Both the position numbers and the translations under genes were made by a program. The notes beneath the pieces were generated by a model. The model did no database searches and had not been told where the DNA came from. It saw nothing but the letters and a program-made list of their open reading frames with translations. From Aerococcus sanguinicola (GTDB lineage Bacteria; Bacillota; Bacilli; Lactobacillales; Aerococcaceae): DNA of 64,000 bases. Positions 41,001-49,087 of the stretch are shown one piece after another. The stretch covers positions 1 through 64,000 of the forward strand of contig NZ_VYWO01000005.1 in assembly GCF_008726925.1 (NCBI RefSeq), in the 5' to 3' direction. How positions within the stretch are numbered: position 1 is the first letter of the stretch; every line of letters starts with the position of its first letter.

Positions 41001-44000
41001 TACCGTCAAAGATGAACTCACAGCTAATTTCGCGTTCACCTGGGTCTACTTGGCCATTATTGTTGGTATCTTCGTGAACAATCACCCAAGTTCCTGGACG
41101 GGCTTTGCCGGTTTCATCAGCTTTCGTGCCACGTTCGGTAGTTGCGAGGACTGATTTGCCGTCTTGACCATCCTGACCTGGAGTCCCTGGAAGGCCTTGT
41201 TCTCCGCGCTCACCTTTCTCACCTTGGTCACCCTTTTCACCATCTTTAACGAAGGTTTCTTTGATGACTTCATTGCTTTCAGGATCTCTCACGATGATCT
41301 TCACGCCGGATTCAGAGTTTGGATCATTTGGATTTTTCTCAACACGTTCCGTCTCAACAAGTGGCGTTTTACCATCTTTACCGTCGGTACCATCCGTTCC
41401 GTTCTTACCATCAAAGATGAATTCACGGCTAATTTCGCGTTCACCAGCGTCTACTTGGCCGTTATTGTTGGCGTCTTCGTGAACAATTACCCAAGTTCCT
41501 GGACGCTCTTTGCCGGTTTCATCGGCGTGGGTACCGCGTTCGGTAGTTGCGAGGACTGATTTGCCGTCTTGACCATCCTGACCTGGAGTCCCTGGAAGGC
41601 CTTGTTCTCCGCGCTCACCTTTCTCACCTTGATCACCCTTTTCACCATCTTTAACGAAGGTTTCTTTGATGACTTGATTGTTTTCAGGATCTCTGACGAT
41701 GATCTTCACACCAGATTCAGAGTTTGGATCATTTGGATCTTTTTCAACACGTTCCGTCTCAACAAGTGGCGTTTTACCATCTTTACCGTCGGTACCATCC
41801 GTTCCGTCCTTACCATCGAAGATGAACTCACGGCTAATTTCACGTTCACCTGGGTCTACTTGGCCATTATTGTTACTATCTTCATGAACAATTACCCAAG
41901 TACCTGGACGGGCTTTGCCGGTTTCATCGGCGTTGGTGCCGCGTTCCGTAGTTGCGAGGACTGATTTGCCGTCTTGACCGTCTTGACCATCTTGACCTGG
42001 AACACCTTGGTCACCCTTGTCACCTTTTTCGCCGTCTTTGACGAAAGTTTCCTTGATGACTTCATTGTTTTCAGGATCTCTAAAGATGATCTTCACGCCG
42101 GATTCAGAGTTGGGATCATTTGGATCTTTTTCAACACGTTCCGTCTCAACAAGTGGGGTTTTTCCGTCTTTACCGTCGGTACCATCTGTTCCGTTCTTAC
42201 CGTCGAAGATGAATTCTCGGCTAATTTCACGTTCACCTGGGTCAACTTTCCCGTTGTTGTTGGCGTCTTCGTGAACAATCACCCAAGTTCCTGGACGCTC
42301 TTTGCCGGTTTCATCGGCTTTGGTGCCGCGCTCTGTAGTGGCGAGAACGGACTTACCGTCTTGGCCATCTTGACCTGAGGTACCTTGGTCACCCTTTTCA
42401 CCTTTTTCACCATCTTTGACGAAGGTTTCCTTGATAACTTCATTGTTTTCAGGATCTCTCACGATGATCTTCACGCCAGATTCGGAGTTTGGATCATTTG
42501 GATCTTTTTCAACACGTTCACTTTCAACGATTGGTGTCTTGCCATCTTTACCGTCGGTACCGTCGAAGATGAATTCACGGCTAATTTCACGTTCACCTGG
42601 GTCTACTTGACCGTTATTGTTGGTATCTTCATGAACAATTACCCAAGTTCCTGGACGGGCTTTGCCAGTTTCATCAGCTTTGGTGCCACGTTCAGTAATT
42701 GCGAGGATTGATTTGCCGTCTTGGCCATCTTGACCTGGGGTACCTGGCGTACCTTGGTCACCCTTCTCACCTTGTGGGCCTTGTTCGCCACGCTCACCTT
42801 GATCACCCTTTTCACCATCTTTGACGAAGGTTTCTTTGATGACATCATTGCTTTCAGGGTCTCTCACGATGATCTTCACACCAGATTCAGAGTTTGGATC
42901 ATTTGGATCTTTCTCAACGCGTTCCGTCTCAACAACTGGCGTTTTACCATCTTTACCGTCGGTACCGTTTGTGCCGTCGAAGACGAATTCACGGCTAATT
43001 TCACGTTCACCTGGGTCTACTTTCCCGTTGTTGTTGGCGTCTTCGTGAACAATCACCCAAGTTCCTGGACGCTCTTTGCCGGTTTCATCGGCTTTGGTGC
43101 CACGTTCAGTAGTTGCGAGGATTGATTTGCCGTCTTGACCATCTTGACCTGGGGTACCTGGCGTACCTTGATCACCCTTTTCACCTTTTTCGCCGTCTTT
43201 GACGAAGGTTTCTTTGATGACTTCATTGCTTTCAGGATCTCTGACGATGATCTTCACGCCGGATTCGGAGTTTGAATCATTTGGATCTTTTTCAACACGT
43301 TCATTTTCAACGATTAGTGTCTTGCCATCTTTACCGTCGGTACCGTCGAAGACGAATTCACGGCTAATTTCACGTTCACCTGGGTCTACTTTCCCGTTGT
43401 TGTTGGCGTCTTCGTGAACAATCACCCAAGTTCCTGGACGCTCTTTGCCGGTTTCATCGGCTTTGGTGCCGCGTTCTGTAGTGGCGAGAACGGACTTACC
43501 GTCTTGGCCATCTTGACCTGGGGTACCTGGCGTACCTTGTTCACCCTTCTCACCTTGATCACCCTTTTCACCATCTTTAACGAAGGTTTCTTTGATGACA
43601 TCATTGCTTTCAGGGTCTCTGACGATGATCTTCACACCAGATTCAGAGTTTGGATCATTTGGATCTTTTTCAACACGTTCACTTTCAACGATTGGTGTCT
43701 TGCCATCTTTACCGTCGGTACCGTCGAAGATGAATTCACGGCTAATTTCACGTTCACCTGGGTCTACTTGACCGTTATTGTTGGTATCTTCATGAACAAT
43801 TACCCAAGCGCCTAGACGCTCTTTGCCGGTTTCATCAGCTTTTGTGCCGCGCTCTGTAGTGGCGAGAACGGACTTACCGTCTTGACCGTCGGTGCCATCT
43901 TGACCTGGGGTACCTGGCGTACCTTGTTCACCCTTTTCACCTTGTGGGCCTTGAGGACCTTGTTCGCCACGCTCACCTTGATCACCCTTTTCACCTTTTT

Positions 44001-47000
44001 CGCCGTCTTTGACGAAGGTTTCTTTGATGACTTCATTGCTTTCAGGATCTCTCACGATGATCTTCACACCGGATTCGGAGTTTGGATCATTTGGATCTTT
44101 TTCAACACGTTCGGTCTCAACAAGTGGCGTTTTACCATCAGTTCCGTTCTTACCGTCGAAGATGAACTCACGGCTGATTTCACGTTCGCCTGGGTCTACT
44201 TGGCCATTATTGTTGGTATCTTCGTGAATAATCACCCAAGTACCTGGACGGTTTTGACCACTTTCATCGGCTTTGGTGCCAGGTTCCATCTTAGCTAGAA
44301 CAGACTTGCCATCCTGACCTGGGCTTCCTGGAAGACCTTGTTCACCGCGTTCTCCCTTGTCACCTGGCGCCCCTTTCTCACCTCGGTCGCCCTTCTCGCC
44401 GCGTTCTCCTTTTTCGCCTGGAGCACCTTGTTCACCATCAGGGATGAAAATAGTTTTCTCGTCTTCAAATTGGTCAATGTTAGGGTTATAAATTTTTACA
44501 GTAACGTAACTTCCGTTAACCTGTTTGCTAGTTTCTGGATGACTGCCTTGACCACGCTTGACTTCAACAATTGGTTTATTAGGTAGCAGAGGCTTCTCAG
44601 GTTTTTTGGGCCCTGGAATAATAATTTCCCGCCCGGTGTTATAAATAATCTTTACGCCGCCATCGTCTTGTGGTTCAGTTCTGGAAATGGTTTCAAAGTT
44701 ATAAGCAAAGATCTGACTTTGGGCTTCTTGGACCACTTCCCGAGATACTTCGCGCCAGTATTGGCCGCGCATGTATCTAAAATCATTGGGGTTAAAGTTA
44801 GGAGTCCGCTCTGGGTCAACATGTTCATATAGGACACGAACGCGTCCATCACGTCCGGGACGAATTTCTCTGATTTGACCAGCTGGCAGCGAGGGACTGT
44901 ACTGGAATTCCGTCTTATAAGAGCTATCTTCCACTGTCATTTCATAGGTCGATTGACTTTCAACCACACGTTGGTAAACATAAGTGATTTCCTGGGTAAC
45001 ATCAGCTTTGAATTGGCCAGCCTTGTAACGGCCATCCGGATTGTATGCTGGGCCATTAATAGGATTTTCAGTTTTGACGAAACGATAGCCCTCAATCGGT
45101 TTGGCAGAGGTCAGGTAGGTATGCTTACCCACAATCCCAGTTAGGGTCTGGCCATCAATATTTTGGTCAACACTCAGTACCTTGCCGTTCTGGTCGACCG
45201 TCTCATAACGATGGTGTTCAACGAAGGCTCCGTATTTCCGGTTCATTTCTGCTGAAGCGTCACCGGAATTATAAGTTTTGGACATGGTTAGAGGCTTCCA
45301 GCCACTTGGAGAGGTTACATCTTGATTGTTACGAACAGATAAGTGGATTTCTCCTGACTTAGTGGCTGCTTCTGCCGACTTCGGAACGTAATGGGCTTTA
45401 ATAATATAACGTTTGCCTTGTCTCAGGCCCGCCTTGAACTGGTTAGACTGACCTCGCCAACCTGGCTTGTTATCCTTATCTCGTGTTTCACTAATCCGTA
45501 AGTCTGTCACTTCCCGAACATCTGCAGGGCTAAAATTAGGATTATAAGAATCGGTGAATGCACGGTCATTTACGACTTCATAAAGTTTAAAATCGCGAAT
45601 CTTATGTTGGTCAGCTTCCATAAAGAGAGTGTGGGGCCCATCCTGTACCGGCAGCCCATCACGGTTAATATGGTAAACCACTTCTGTTACGACTTCAGGG
45701 CGGCGCCGGTCCGTCTGGGTATGCGTCCCATTGGTTAGTAAATATTTTCCTCGCTTATCTGCCTGGTTAGTAGCATCAAAATTATAAGCAAAGCCTTGTG
45801 TTTTTGCTTGATTGCCTACCTGGACCCTAGCTTGGTAGGTCTTATTATCGGTTGTAACCTTATCGTAGAAGGGCTGGAGGCCTTGGTGAATAAAGCCTTG
45901 GATATTCGCCAAGTGCTCAACCCCATTCTCGAAGACGTAAACTACCTTGTTAGTCTGGGCATCATAGTTTCCTCGGGCAAGAACTTGTCCGTTTAAAGAC
46001 ATGATATGCTGCACCGATGGCGGAATATTCAAGCCACCAGGACGGAAATACTCGCCGTAATCAATGGTGAAGTAGTCCCCACCCCTGACGCCCTGGGGTA
46101 CGCGGAATCTCGTATGTAGGTATAAAGCTTCCCCACGGTTATCATTGACCGTTTTGAGTTCTGTGGGATTGTTGAAATCTTTTGAACTTGTTAGCGTCAA
46201 TTGATCCACCTGAATCAGAGGATTCACATTCCGACCACTCTGGGCCGCCCGAGCTGACCGGGGCATGGCCATGTAGACACTGGCATACTTTCTCTGTTTC
46301 TCAAGGTATTGAAGACCTGCCTTGGTTAATTCCTCCTGCAGGCTAGTCGCATTGTGAATATGCTTCAAATTAATATGAGCTAATAAGCCCTCAACGTCTT
46401 CTGGCGCATAGACTTCCGCTAAGTGGGTCCGTAAAACTTGCTTGGGATTTCCTGCATTTTGAACTTGCTGCGCTAATTGTTCAAGGTTTGGGCCTTGAGG
46501 AGAAGTCGTTTGACGACTAGGAGCATCTAGTTCACGTCTCCCCTCGGCTTGTTTTTCTTCGCTATGGAAGCTCACCTCAGTCAAACCAGTCTTTTCTTTC
46601 TGTTGACCGGCTTGAACAACTTGGTCTGTCGCCTGCTTTTCCGCTTGGCTTTCGGACTGGTTACTTTCGTCAGAACCGATAACTTTGTCTTCCCCTTTGG
46701 CTTCAGCCGAAATTTCTTGCCCTGGCTGACTTGTGGCTGGCCCCACTTCTACCGGGGCTACTTGGTCTGGTGCTGCCTCCAGCTGATTTTGGTCAGCTTG
46801 CCTGTCTTCTTCCCCTTCTTTTATAGGAGCCGGCTCACTTGTTTGAACATCCGTCAGACTAGCGGCATGGGCAACCGCCATATCCCCAGCAAAAAGTAGT
46901 CCCGCAACGACTGCAACGGAAGCCACTCCTACACTCAAGCGTTTAATCGAATAACGATAAAATTTATGGCCTTGTTTTTCTCTTTGGACTTGTCTATTGT

Positions 47001-47013
47001 TCTTACCTACCAT
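38050..47013 (-). CDS. Giant LPQTG-anchored collagen-like repeat adhesin (2987 residues)
   Basis: Cell-wall surface protein. The signal peptide has a YSIRK-type motif (YSIKRLSVGVAS, residues 21-32). Residues of about 240-680 form Ig-like adhesin domains and a MucBP-like segment. From about 850, nine repeats of roughly 135 residues alternate Gly-X-Y collagen-like runs (GEKGDQGEKG, GTPGTPGQDG) with a domain holding an EF-hand loop (DANNNGKVDPGE) and a GVKIIVRDPESN strand. Further shorter repeats (DKNGDGKFTEDE loops, THTVTITNPDGT) follow. A long DPKPE/EPKPE wall-spanning tract leads to LPQTG (residues 2954-2958), a hydrophobic tail and KKKK. Sortase A should anchor it. Ligand unknown. An Mga-type regulator lies upstream. 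Confidence 0.93.
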   Translation of the reverse strand: MVGKNNRQVQREKQGHKFYRYSIKRLSVGVASVAVVAGLLFAGDMAVAHAASLTDVQTSEPAPIKEGEEDRQADQNQLEAAPDQVAPVEVGPATSQPGQEISAEAKGEDKVIGSDESNQSESQAEKQATDQVVQAGQQKEKTGLTEVSFHSEEKQAEGRRELDAPSRQTTSPQGPNLEQLAQQVQNAGNPKQVLRTHLAEVYAPEDVEGLLAHINLKHIHNATSLQEELTKAGLQYLEKQRKYASVYMAMPRSARAAQSGRNVNPLIQVDQLTLTSSKDFNNPTELKTVNDNRGEALYLHTRFRVPQGVRGGDYFTIDYGEYFRPGGLNIPPSVQHIMSLNGQVLARGNYDAQTNKVVYVFENGVEHLANIQGFIHQGLQPFYDKVTTDNKTYQARVQVGNQAKTQGFAYNFDATNQADKRGKYLLTNGTHTQTDRRRPEVVTEVVYHINRDGLPVQDGPHTLFMEADQHKIRDFKLYEVVNDRAFTDSYNPNFSPADVREVTDLRISETRDKDNKPGWRGQSNQFKAGLRQGKRYIIKAHYVPKSAEAATKSGEIHLSVRNNQDVTSPSGWKPLTMSKTYNSGDASAEMNRKYGAFVEHHRYETVDQNGKVLSVDQNIDGQTLTGIVGKHTYLTSAKPIEGYRFVKTENPINGPAYNPDGRYKAGQFKADVTQEITYVYQRVVESQSTYEMTVEDSSYKTEFQYSPSLPAGQIREIRPGRDGRVRVLYEHVDPERTPNFNPNDFRYMRGQYWREVSREVVQEAQSQIFAYNFETISRTEPQDDGGVKIIYNTGREIIIPGPKKPEKPLLPNKPIVEVKRGQGSHPETSKQVNGSYVTVKIYNPNIDQFEDEKTIFIPDGEQGAPGEKGERGEKGDRGEKGAPGDKGERGEQGLPGSPGQDGKSVLAKMEPGTKADESGQNRPGTWVIIHEDTNNNGQVDPGEREISREFIFDGKNGTDGKTPLVETERVEKDPNDPNSESGVKIIVRDPESNEVIKETFVKDGEKGEKGDQGERGEQGPQGPQGEKGEQGTPGTPGQDGTDGQDGKSVLATTERGTKADETGKERLGAWVIVHEDTNNNGQVDPGEREISREFIFDGTDGKDGKTPIVESERVEKDPNDPNSESGVKIIVRDPESNDVIKETFVKDGEKGDQGEKGEQGTPGTPGQDGQDGKSVLATTERGTKADETGKERPGTWVIVHEDANNNGKVDPGEREISREFVFDGTDGKDGKTLIVENERVEKDPNDSNSESGVKIIVRDPESNEVIKETFVKDGEKGEKGDQGTPGTPGQDGQDGKSILATTERGTKADETGKERPGTWVIVHEDANNNGKVDPGEREISREFVFDGTNGTDGKDGKTPVVETERVEKDPNDPNSESGVKIIVRDPESNDVIKETFVKDGEKGDQGERGEQGPQGEKGDQGTPGTPGQDGQDGKSILAITERGTKADETGKARPGTWVIVHEDTNNNGQVDPGEREISREFIFDGTDGKDGKTPIVESERVEKDPNDPNSESGVKIIVRDPENNEVIKETFVKDGEKGEKGDQGTSGQDGQDGKSVLATTERGTKADETGKERPGTWVIVHEDANNNGKVDPGEREISREFIFDGKNGTDGTDGKDGKTPLVETERVEKDPNDPNSESGVKIIFRDPENNEVIKETFVKDGEKGDKGDQGVPGQDGQDGQDGKSVLATTERGTNADETGKARPGTWVIVHEDSNNNGQVDPGEREISREFIFDGKDGTDGTDGKDGKTPLVETERVEKDPNDPNSESGVKIIVRDPENNQVIKETFVKDGEKGDQGEKGERGEQGLPGTPGQDGQDGKSVLATTERGTHADETGKERPGTWVIVHEDANNNGQVDAGEREISREFIFDGKNGTDGTDGKDGKTPLVETERVEKNPNDPNSESGVKIIVRDPESNEVIKETFVKDGEKGDQGEKGERGEQGLPGTPGQDGQDGKSVLATTERGTKADETGKARPGTWVIVHEDTNNNGQVDPGEREISCEFIFDGKNGTDGKTPLVETERVEKNPNDPNSESGVKIIVRDPESNEVIKETFVKDGEKGDKGDPGKDGKSSYVHLVKGENEAGDQGQWIITYFDKNGDGKFTEDEIVSTEFVADGKSTKAEVKDNGNGTHTVTITNPDGTKTETVIADGKDGKSATAEVKDNNDGTHTITITNPDGTKTTTVVHNGDKGDKGDPGKDGKSSYVHLVKGENEAGDQGQWIITYFDKNGDGKFTEDEIVSTEFVADGKSPKAEVKDNGNGTHTVTITNPDGTKSETVIEDGKDGKSATAEVKDNNDGTHTITITNPDGSQTTTVVRNGEKGDPGKDGQDGKDGKSVTVSTEPGHFQGQDGVWIIVRDSETGKELDRDFVANGQDGKDGKSADIKSEVLVDPNGQEIGYKITITHPDGSEDVRLIKHGKDGKDGKDGRDGQSIIATTERGDHKGQSGAWVIIRDRDTLQEIDREFIADGQDGKSADISSRETAEGLEITIHHANGTSHTHIIRDGKDGKSITASTEPGSFNGQSGMWLIIRDRASGQELDRQFVRDGQDGKNGKSALLSTEKTLDSDGREIGLSIKITHPDGSTETHTIYHGRDGKDGQTPQIHTEKGKDSQGNVGRWLIIVDGQGNEIVREFIRDGQDGKTPSAKVEPGKNEQGDSGQWIIIFDGDGKEVSREFVRDGKDGQDGRSPSLETVPGKNADGDSGLWVIVRDPQGKESSRHFIRDGKDGRGIKKIYSKDGRLTIVFTDNTKEILEIPCCQPKPEEPKPEDPKPEEPKPEEPKPEDPKPEDPKPEDPKPEDPKPEDPKPEDPKPEDPKPEEPKPEEPKPKDPKPEDPKPEDPKPEDPKPEDPKPEEPKPEDPKPEDPKPEEPKPEDPKPEDPKPEDPKPEDPKPEDPKPEDPKPEDPKPEDPKTKIPDSTNRELEEEKNKKSNVRTTLVTSQPTRRAKDKAQTKTRKAQAQLPQTGAVANVSSAAIAASLLLGVGGLVLNQKKKK
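38290..38750 (-). repeat. DPKPE/EPKPE-coding tandem 15-bp repeat tract
   Basis: About 30 copies of a five-codon unit, mostly Glu/Asp-Pro-Lys-Pro-Glu, just before the sorting signal. Third-base differences (GGATCTTC with CGG or TGG steps) mark the units. Such proline-rich tracts cross the cell wall. The tract should change length easily by slippage in multiples of 15 bp, which keeps the frame. Confidence 0.85.
40820..44460 (-). repeat. Nine near-identical repeats of about 405 bp within the adhesin gene
   Basis: Each unit encodes a collagen-like Gly-X-Y run, a KSVLATTERGTKADETG stretch, an EF-hand loop domain and the VEKDPNDPNSESG segment. Units differ mainly in the length of the Gly-X-Y part and by a few residues (ERLGAW, ISCEF, GTNADE, GTHADE). 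High DNA identity favours recombination between units. Confidence 0.85.
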
Positions 47014-47125
47014 ATCAAACTTTCCTTTCTTAAGCTTATCGACTGAGGCTTGTAGCCCTTAACTTGTCTTTATTTTGCTTGGTCAAGCAAAGGATGCTTA
47101 GCTCCCTCGACTATTATTTCCAAGT

Positions 47126-47169
47126 AAAAAAAGCGATAAAGTCAGTAATTTATCGCTAATCCCACTGAC
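47126..47169 (-). promoter_or_regulatory. Candidate transcription attenuator in the adhesin leader
   Basis: Read leftwards, AGCGATAAA, loop TTACTGAC and TTTATCGCT form a perfect nine-base-pair hairpin followed by seven T: an intrinsic terminator about 110 bases before the adhesin ATG. GTCAGT just upstream (47169-47164) is complementary to ACTGAC in the loop (47146-47141), so an alternative fold exists. If transcription begins at the TATAAT box at 47278-47273, the leader is about 250 bases and this would attenuate expression. Inference. Confidence 0.4.
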
Positions 47170-47272
47170 AAATGACTAAAACCGGTCGATTGAAACTCTA
47201 GCAAACGGCTAACTCTTCTCCTGTCTATTCCCTTCGAACAGGAAACTGCTCCTTTCACTAAAATTTATTTTG

Positions 47273-47278
47273 ATTATA
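47273..47278 (-). promoter_or_regulatory. -10 box upstream of the adhesin gene
   Basis: TATAAT read leftwards, about 260 bases before the adhesin start. No -35 resembles consensus; an A-rich tract replaces it. This fits activator-dependent promoters such as those driven by Mga-type proteins. Confidence 0.4.
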
Positions 47279-47341
47279 GTCACCTTTTTTGTTTTCTTCT
47301 GTTCTTAATAAGCTTAATTCGTAAAAATGTGAAATCTCTTA

Positions 47342-47369
47342 TAAAAAAACTGACCCTTGCGAGTCAGTT
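47342..47369 (-). terminator. Terminator of the Mga-type regulator gene
   Basis: AACTGACTC and GGGTCAGTT pair around a four- to five-base loop, then TTTTT leftwards, ten bases after the stop codon. Confidence 0.8.
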
Positions 47370-47377
47370 GATAGTTT

Positions 47378-48907
47378 CTATTGGGTGAAGATCATGTCAG
47401 ACATATTGGACGTATCCGAGTCATTAATGGTTCGAACCGTTTCATAGATCCATAAAAAGGTATTCACATTAGGCATGGAATTGATATTAAAGATATAGCG
47501 GCCAGGCGTAGCCGGGATGTCGAAGGTTGTCATGATAATTTGATAGGGACTTTCTTCGAGAATCTCCTGCCAATTAATAGCCTGGTTGCGGACATGGACT
47601 GTCACATAGTTATGGACAATAGGGTCTAGTATGGCCTTGTATTCCAGGTCATACTGGTAGTTGCCGGTATAAAGCAAGAGGTCAATTTTAACAATTTTAT
47701 TTAATTCGAAGATGGTATTGGGCCAGGCTACAATAAAGTAGAAAGTAAAACCAATCAAAATCTTGTCAGAGATTTCTGTCATCATATTGAGCGATTGGAT
47801 AAATTTCTTAATCATACTTTGGACATCCACCACAAATTCCGGATTAATGCAGGCAACCTCATAAACTAAGTTACTCTGATAGGTAATGGGATTATTCAAG
47901 ACAACGTTCACCTTCTCATCCATAGCAATACACAAATTGTACAAGCTCAAGGAAATCAGCTGGATATCTTTCTCTTGAGCCGTCTGGAGTTTGTAATCTT
48001 CCTTGAGTTTATACATATCCGCTTCAAAATCAGCGATACTCTGTTTAACCGTGGCGGGGACCCTCGTACTCTCTTCCAAATAAGACCGATTGAGCAGGGT
48101 GCCTGATGAAATCAAACCGGGAACAACTTGCGGGATGACCTCAAAGAGTGGATACCTGCCAGCCTGGGCTTGGAAATCAGTGAAAATATCCAAGTTAACC
48201 ATTAAGAGCGACAGTTCCCGTGTTGTTATCGGCCAATCTGCCTTCTCAACCACAAAATGATTGACGAAGCGCTCAAAATTTAAACCAATCTGCAAGTAAA
48301 CTAAGGGATTGGAGGAAAAACTCTTGAGGTAAGGAGAGGTTGAGGATAGAATCTCATATAAATCAAAGGCCTGCTGTTGGCTAATGCTCCTAAAGGGCCA
48401 CAGGGTATCTGGCAGGTAGTGGATTAAGATAAAAGGATAGAACAAACGAATGCTCATTTCCTTACCTTCTAAAGCAAGGGGTGAGGTAGTCACTTCCAGC
48501 TCTAAATTGGCCTCCTCAAAAAATTGATTAATTTGTTTAATGGCACGATAGACCGAGCTGCGACTCACATAAATCTTCTGGCTAAGGTCTTCAACTGAGG
48601 CGTAGGACTGACTCATCAATTCAAAAAGCAAACGATAAGTCACGGCTTCTTGGCTAAACTTTTTGAAGTAATAATTCGTTGAAACCATTTTCTTAAAGGC
48701 TAGGTTGACCCAAATACCGGACTGGTCGACTTGGATTTCGTCTGGAAACAAGCCTTGTATTTCTATTAAATCACTTTTGATGGTTGCATTGGTACACGAT
48801 AGACGATTGGCTAAATCCCCATGGGTGAGGTATAAGTCGTCTTCATTCTGGTAGATATCGATCAATGCCAGTTGACGCCGGTCCTTACTTCCAAGCAATC
48901 GAATCAT
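47378..48907 (-). CDS. Mga-type helix-turn-helix transcriptional regulator next to the adhesin
   Basis: A 509-residue regulator with the same layout as the one at 9419-10912. The first helix-turn-helix is LTHGDLANRLSCTNATIKSDLIEI (about residues 30-53) and the second is SYASVEDLSQKIYVSRSSVYRAIKQINQFF (about 100-130). PRD-like helical domains and a C-terminal EIIB-like part follow. It lies directly upstream of the giant LPQTG adhesin in the same direction with its own terminator. Mga proteins classically control adjacent surface-protein genes, so it probably activates the adhesin. AAGGAG stands eight bases before the ATG. Confidence 0.85.
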   Translation of the reverse strand: MIRLLGSKDRRQLALIDIYQNEDDLYLTHGDLANRLSCTNATIKSDLIEIQGLFPDEIQVDQSGIWVNLAFKKMVSTNYYFKKFSQEAVTYRLLFELMSQSYASVEDLSQKIYVSRSSVYRAIKQINQFFEEANLELEVTTSPLALEGKEMSIRLFYPFILIHYLPDTLWPFRSISQQQAFDLYEILSSTSPYLKSFSSNPLVYLQIGLNFERFVNHFVVEKADWPITTRELSLLMVNLDIFTDFQAQAGRYPLFEVIPQVVPGLISSGTLLNRSYLEESTRVPATVKQSIADFEADMYKLKEDYKLQTAQEKDIQLISLSLYNLCIAMDEKVNVVLNNPITYQSNLVYEVACINPEFVVDVQSMIKKFIQSLNMMTEISDKILIGFTFYFIVAWPNTIFELNKIVKIDLLLYTGNYQYDLEYKAILDPIVHNYVTVHVRNQAINWQEILEESPYQIIMTTFDIPATPGRYIFNINSMPNVNTFLWIYETVRTINDSDTSNMSDMIFTQ

Positions 48908-49040
48908 GTCATCATCTCCTTACTCATCATTTCACTGCTGCCTCTCAGCCATCATTTAATCATCATAGCATATAATCAAGCAACGATTTGTTTATTAAAT
49001 CGAAGCCGGTAAAATTTCTGGTACAGCCGATAAAGGCCAC

Positions 49041-49069
49041 AAAAAATCCCTAGCCTGCACAGGCTAAGG
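49041..49069 (-). terminator. Terminator of the racemase-like gene
   Basis: CCTTAGCCT and AGGCTAGGG pair around GTGC, followed leftwards by ATTTTTT. Confidence 0.75.
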
Positions 49070-49087
49070 AAGTATAAACCTAACCCC

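Noticed and set aside
38195..44586. Many long open frames opposite the adhesin gene (for example 38195-38830 and 41164-41559)
   Set aside because: They repeat with the 405-bp and 15-bp periods of the adhesin, have no ribosome binding sites and encode low-complexity or shadow sequence.
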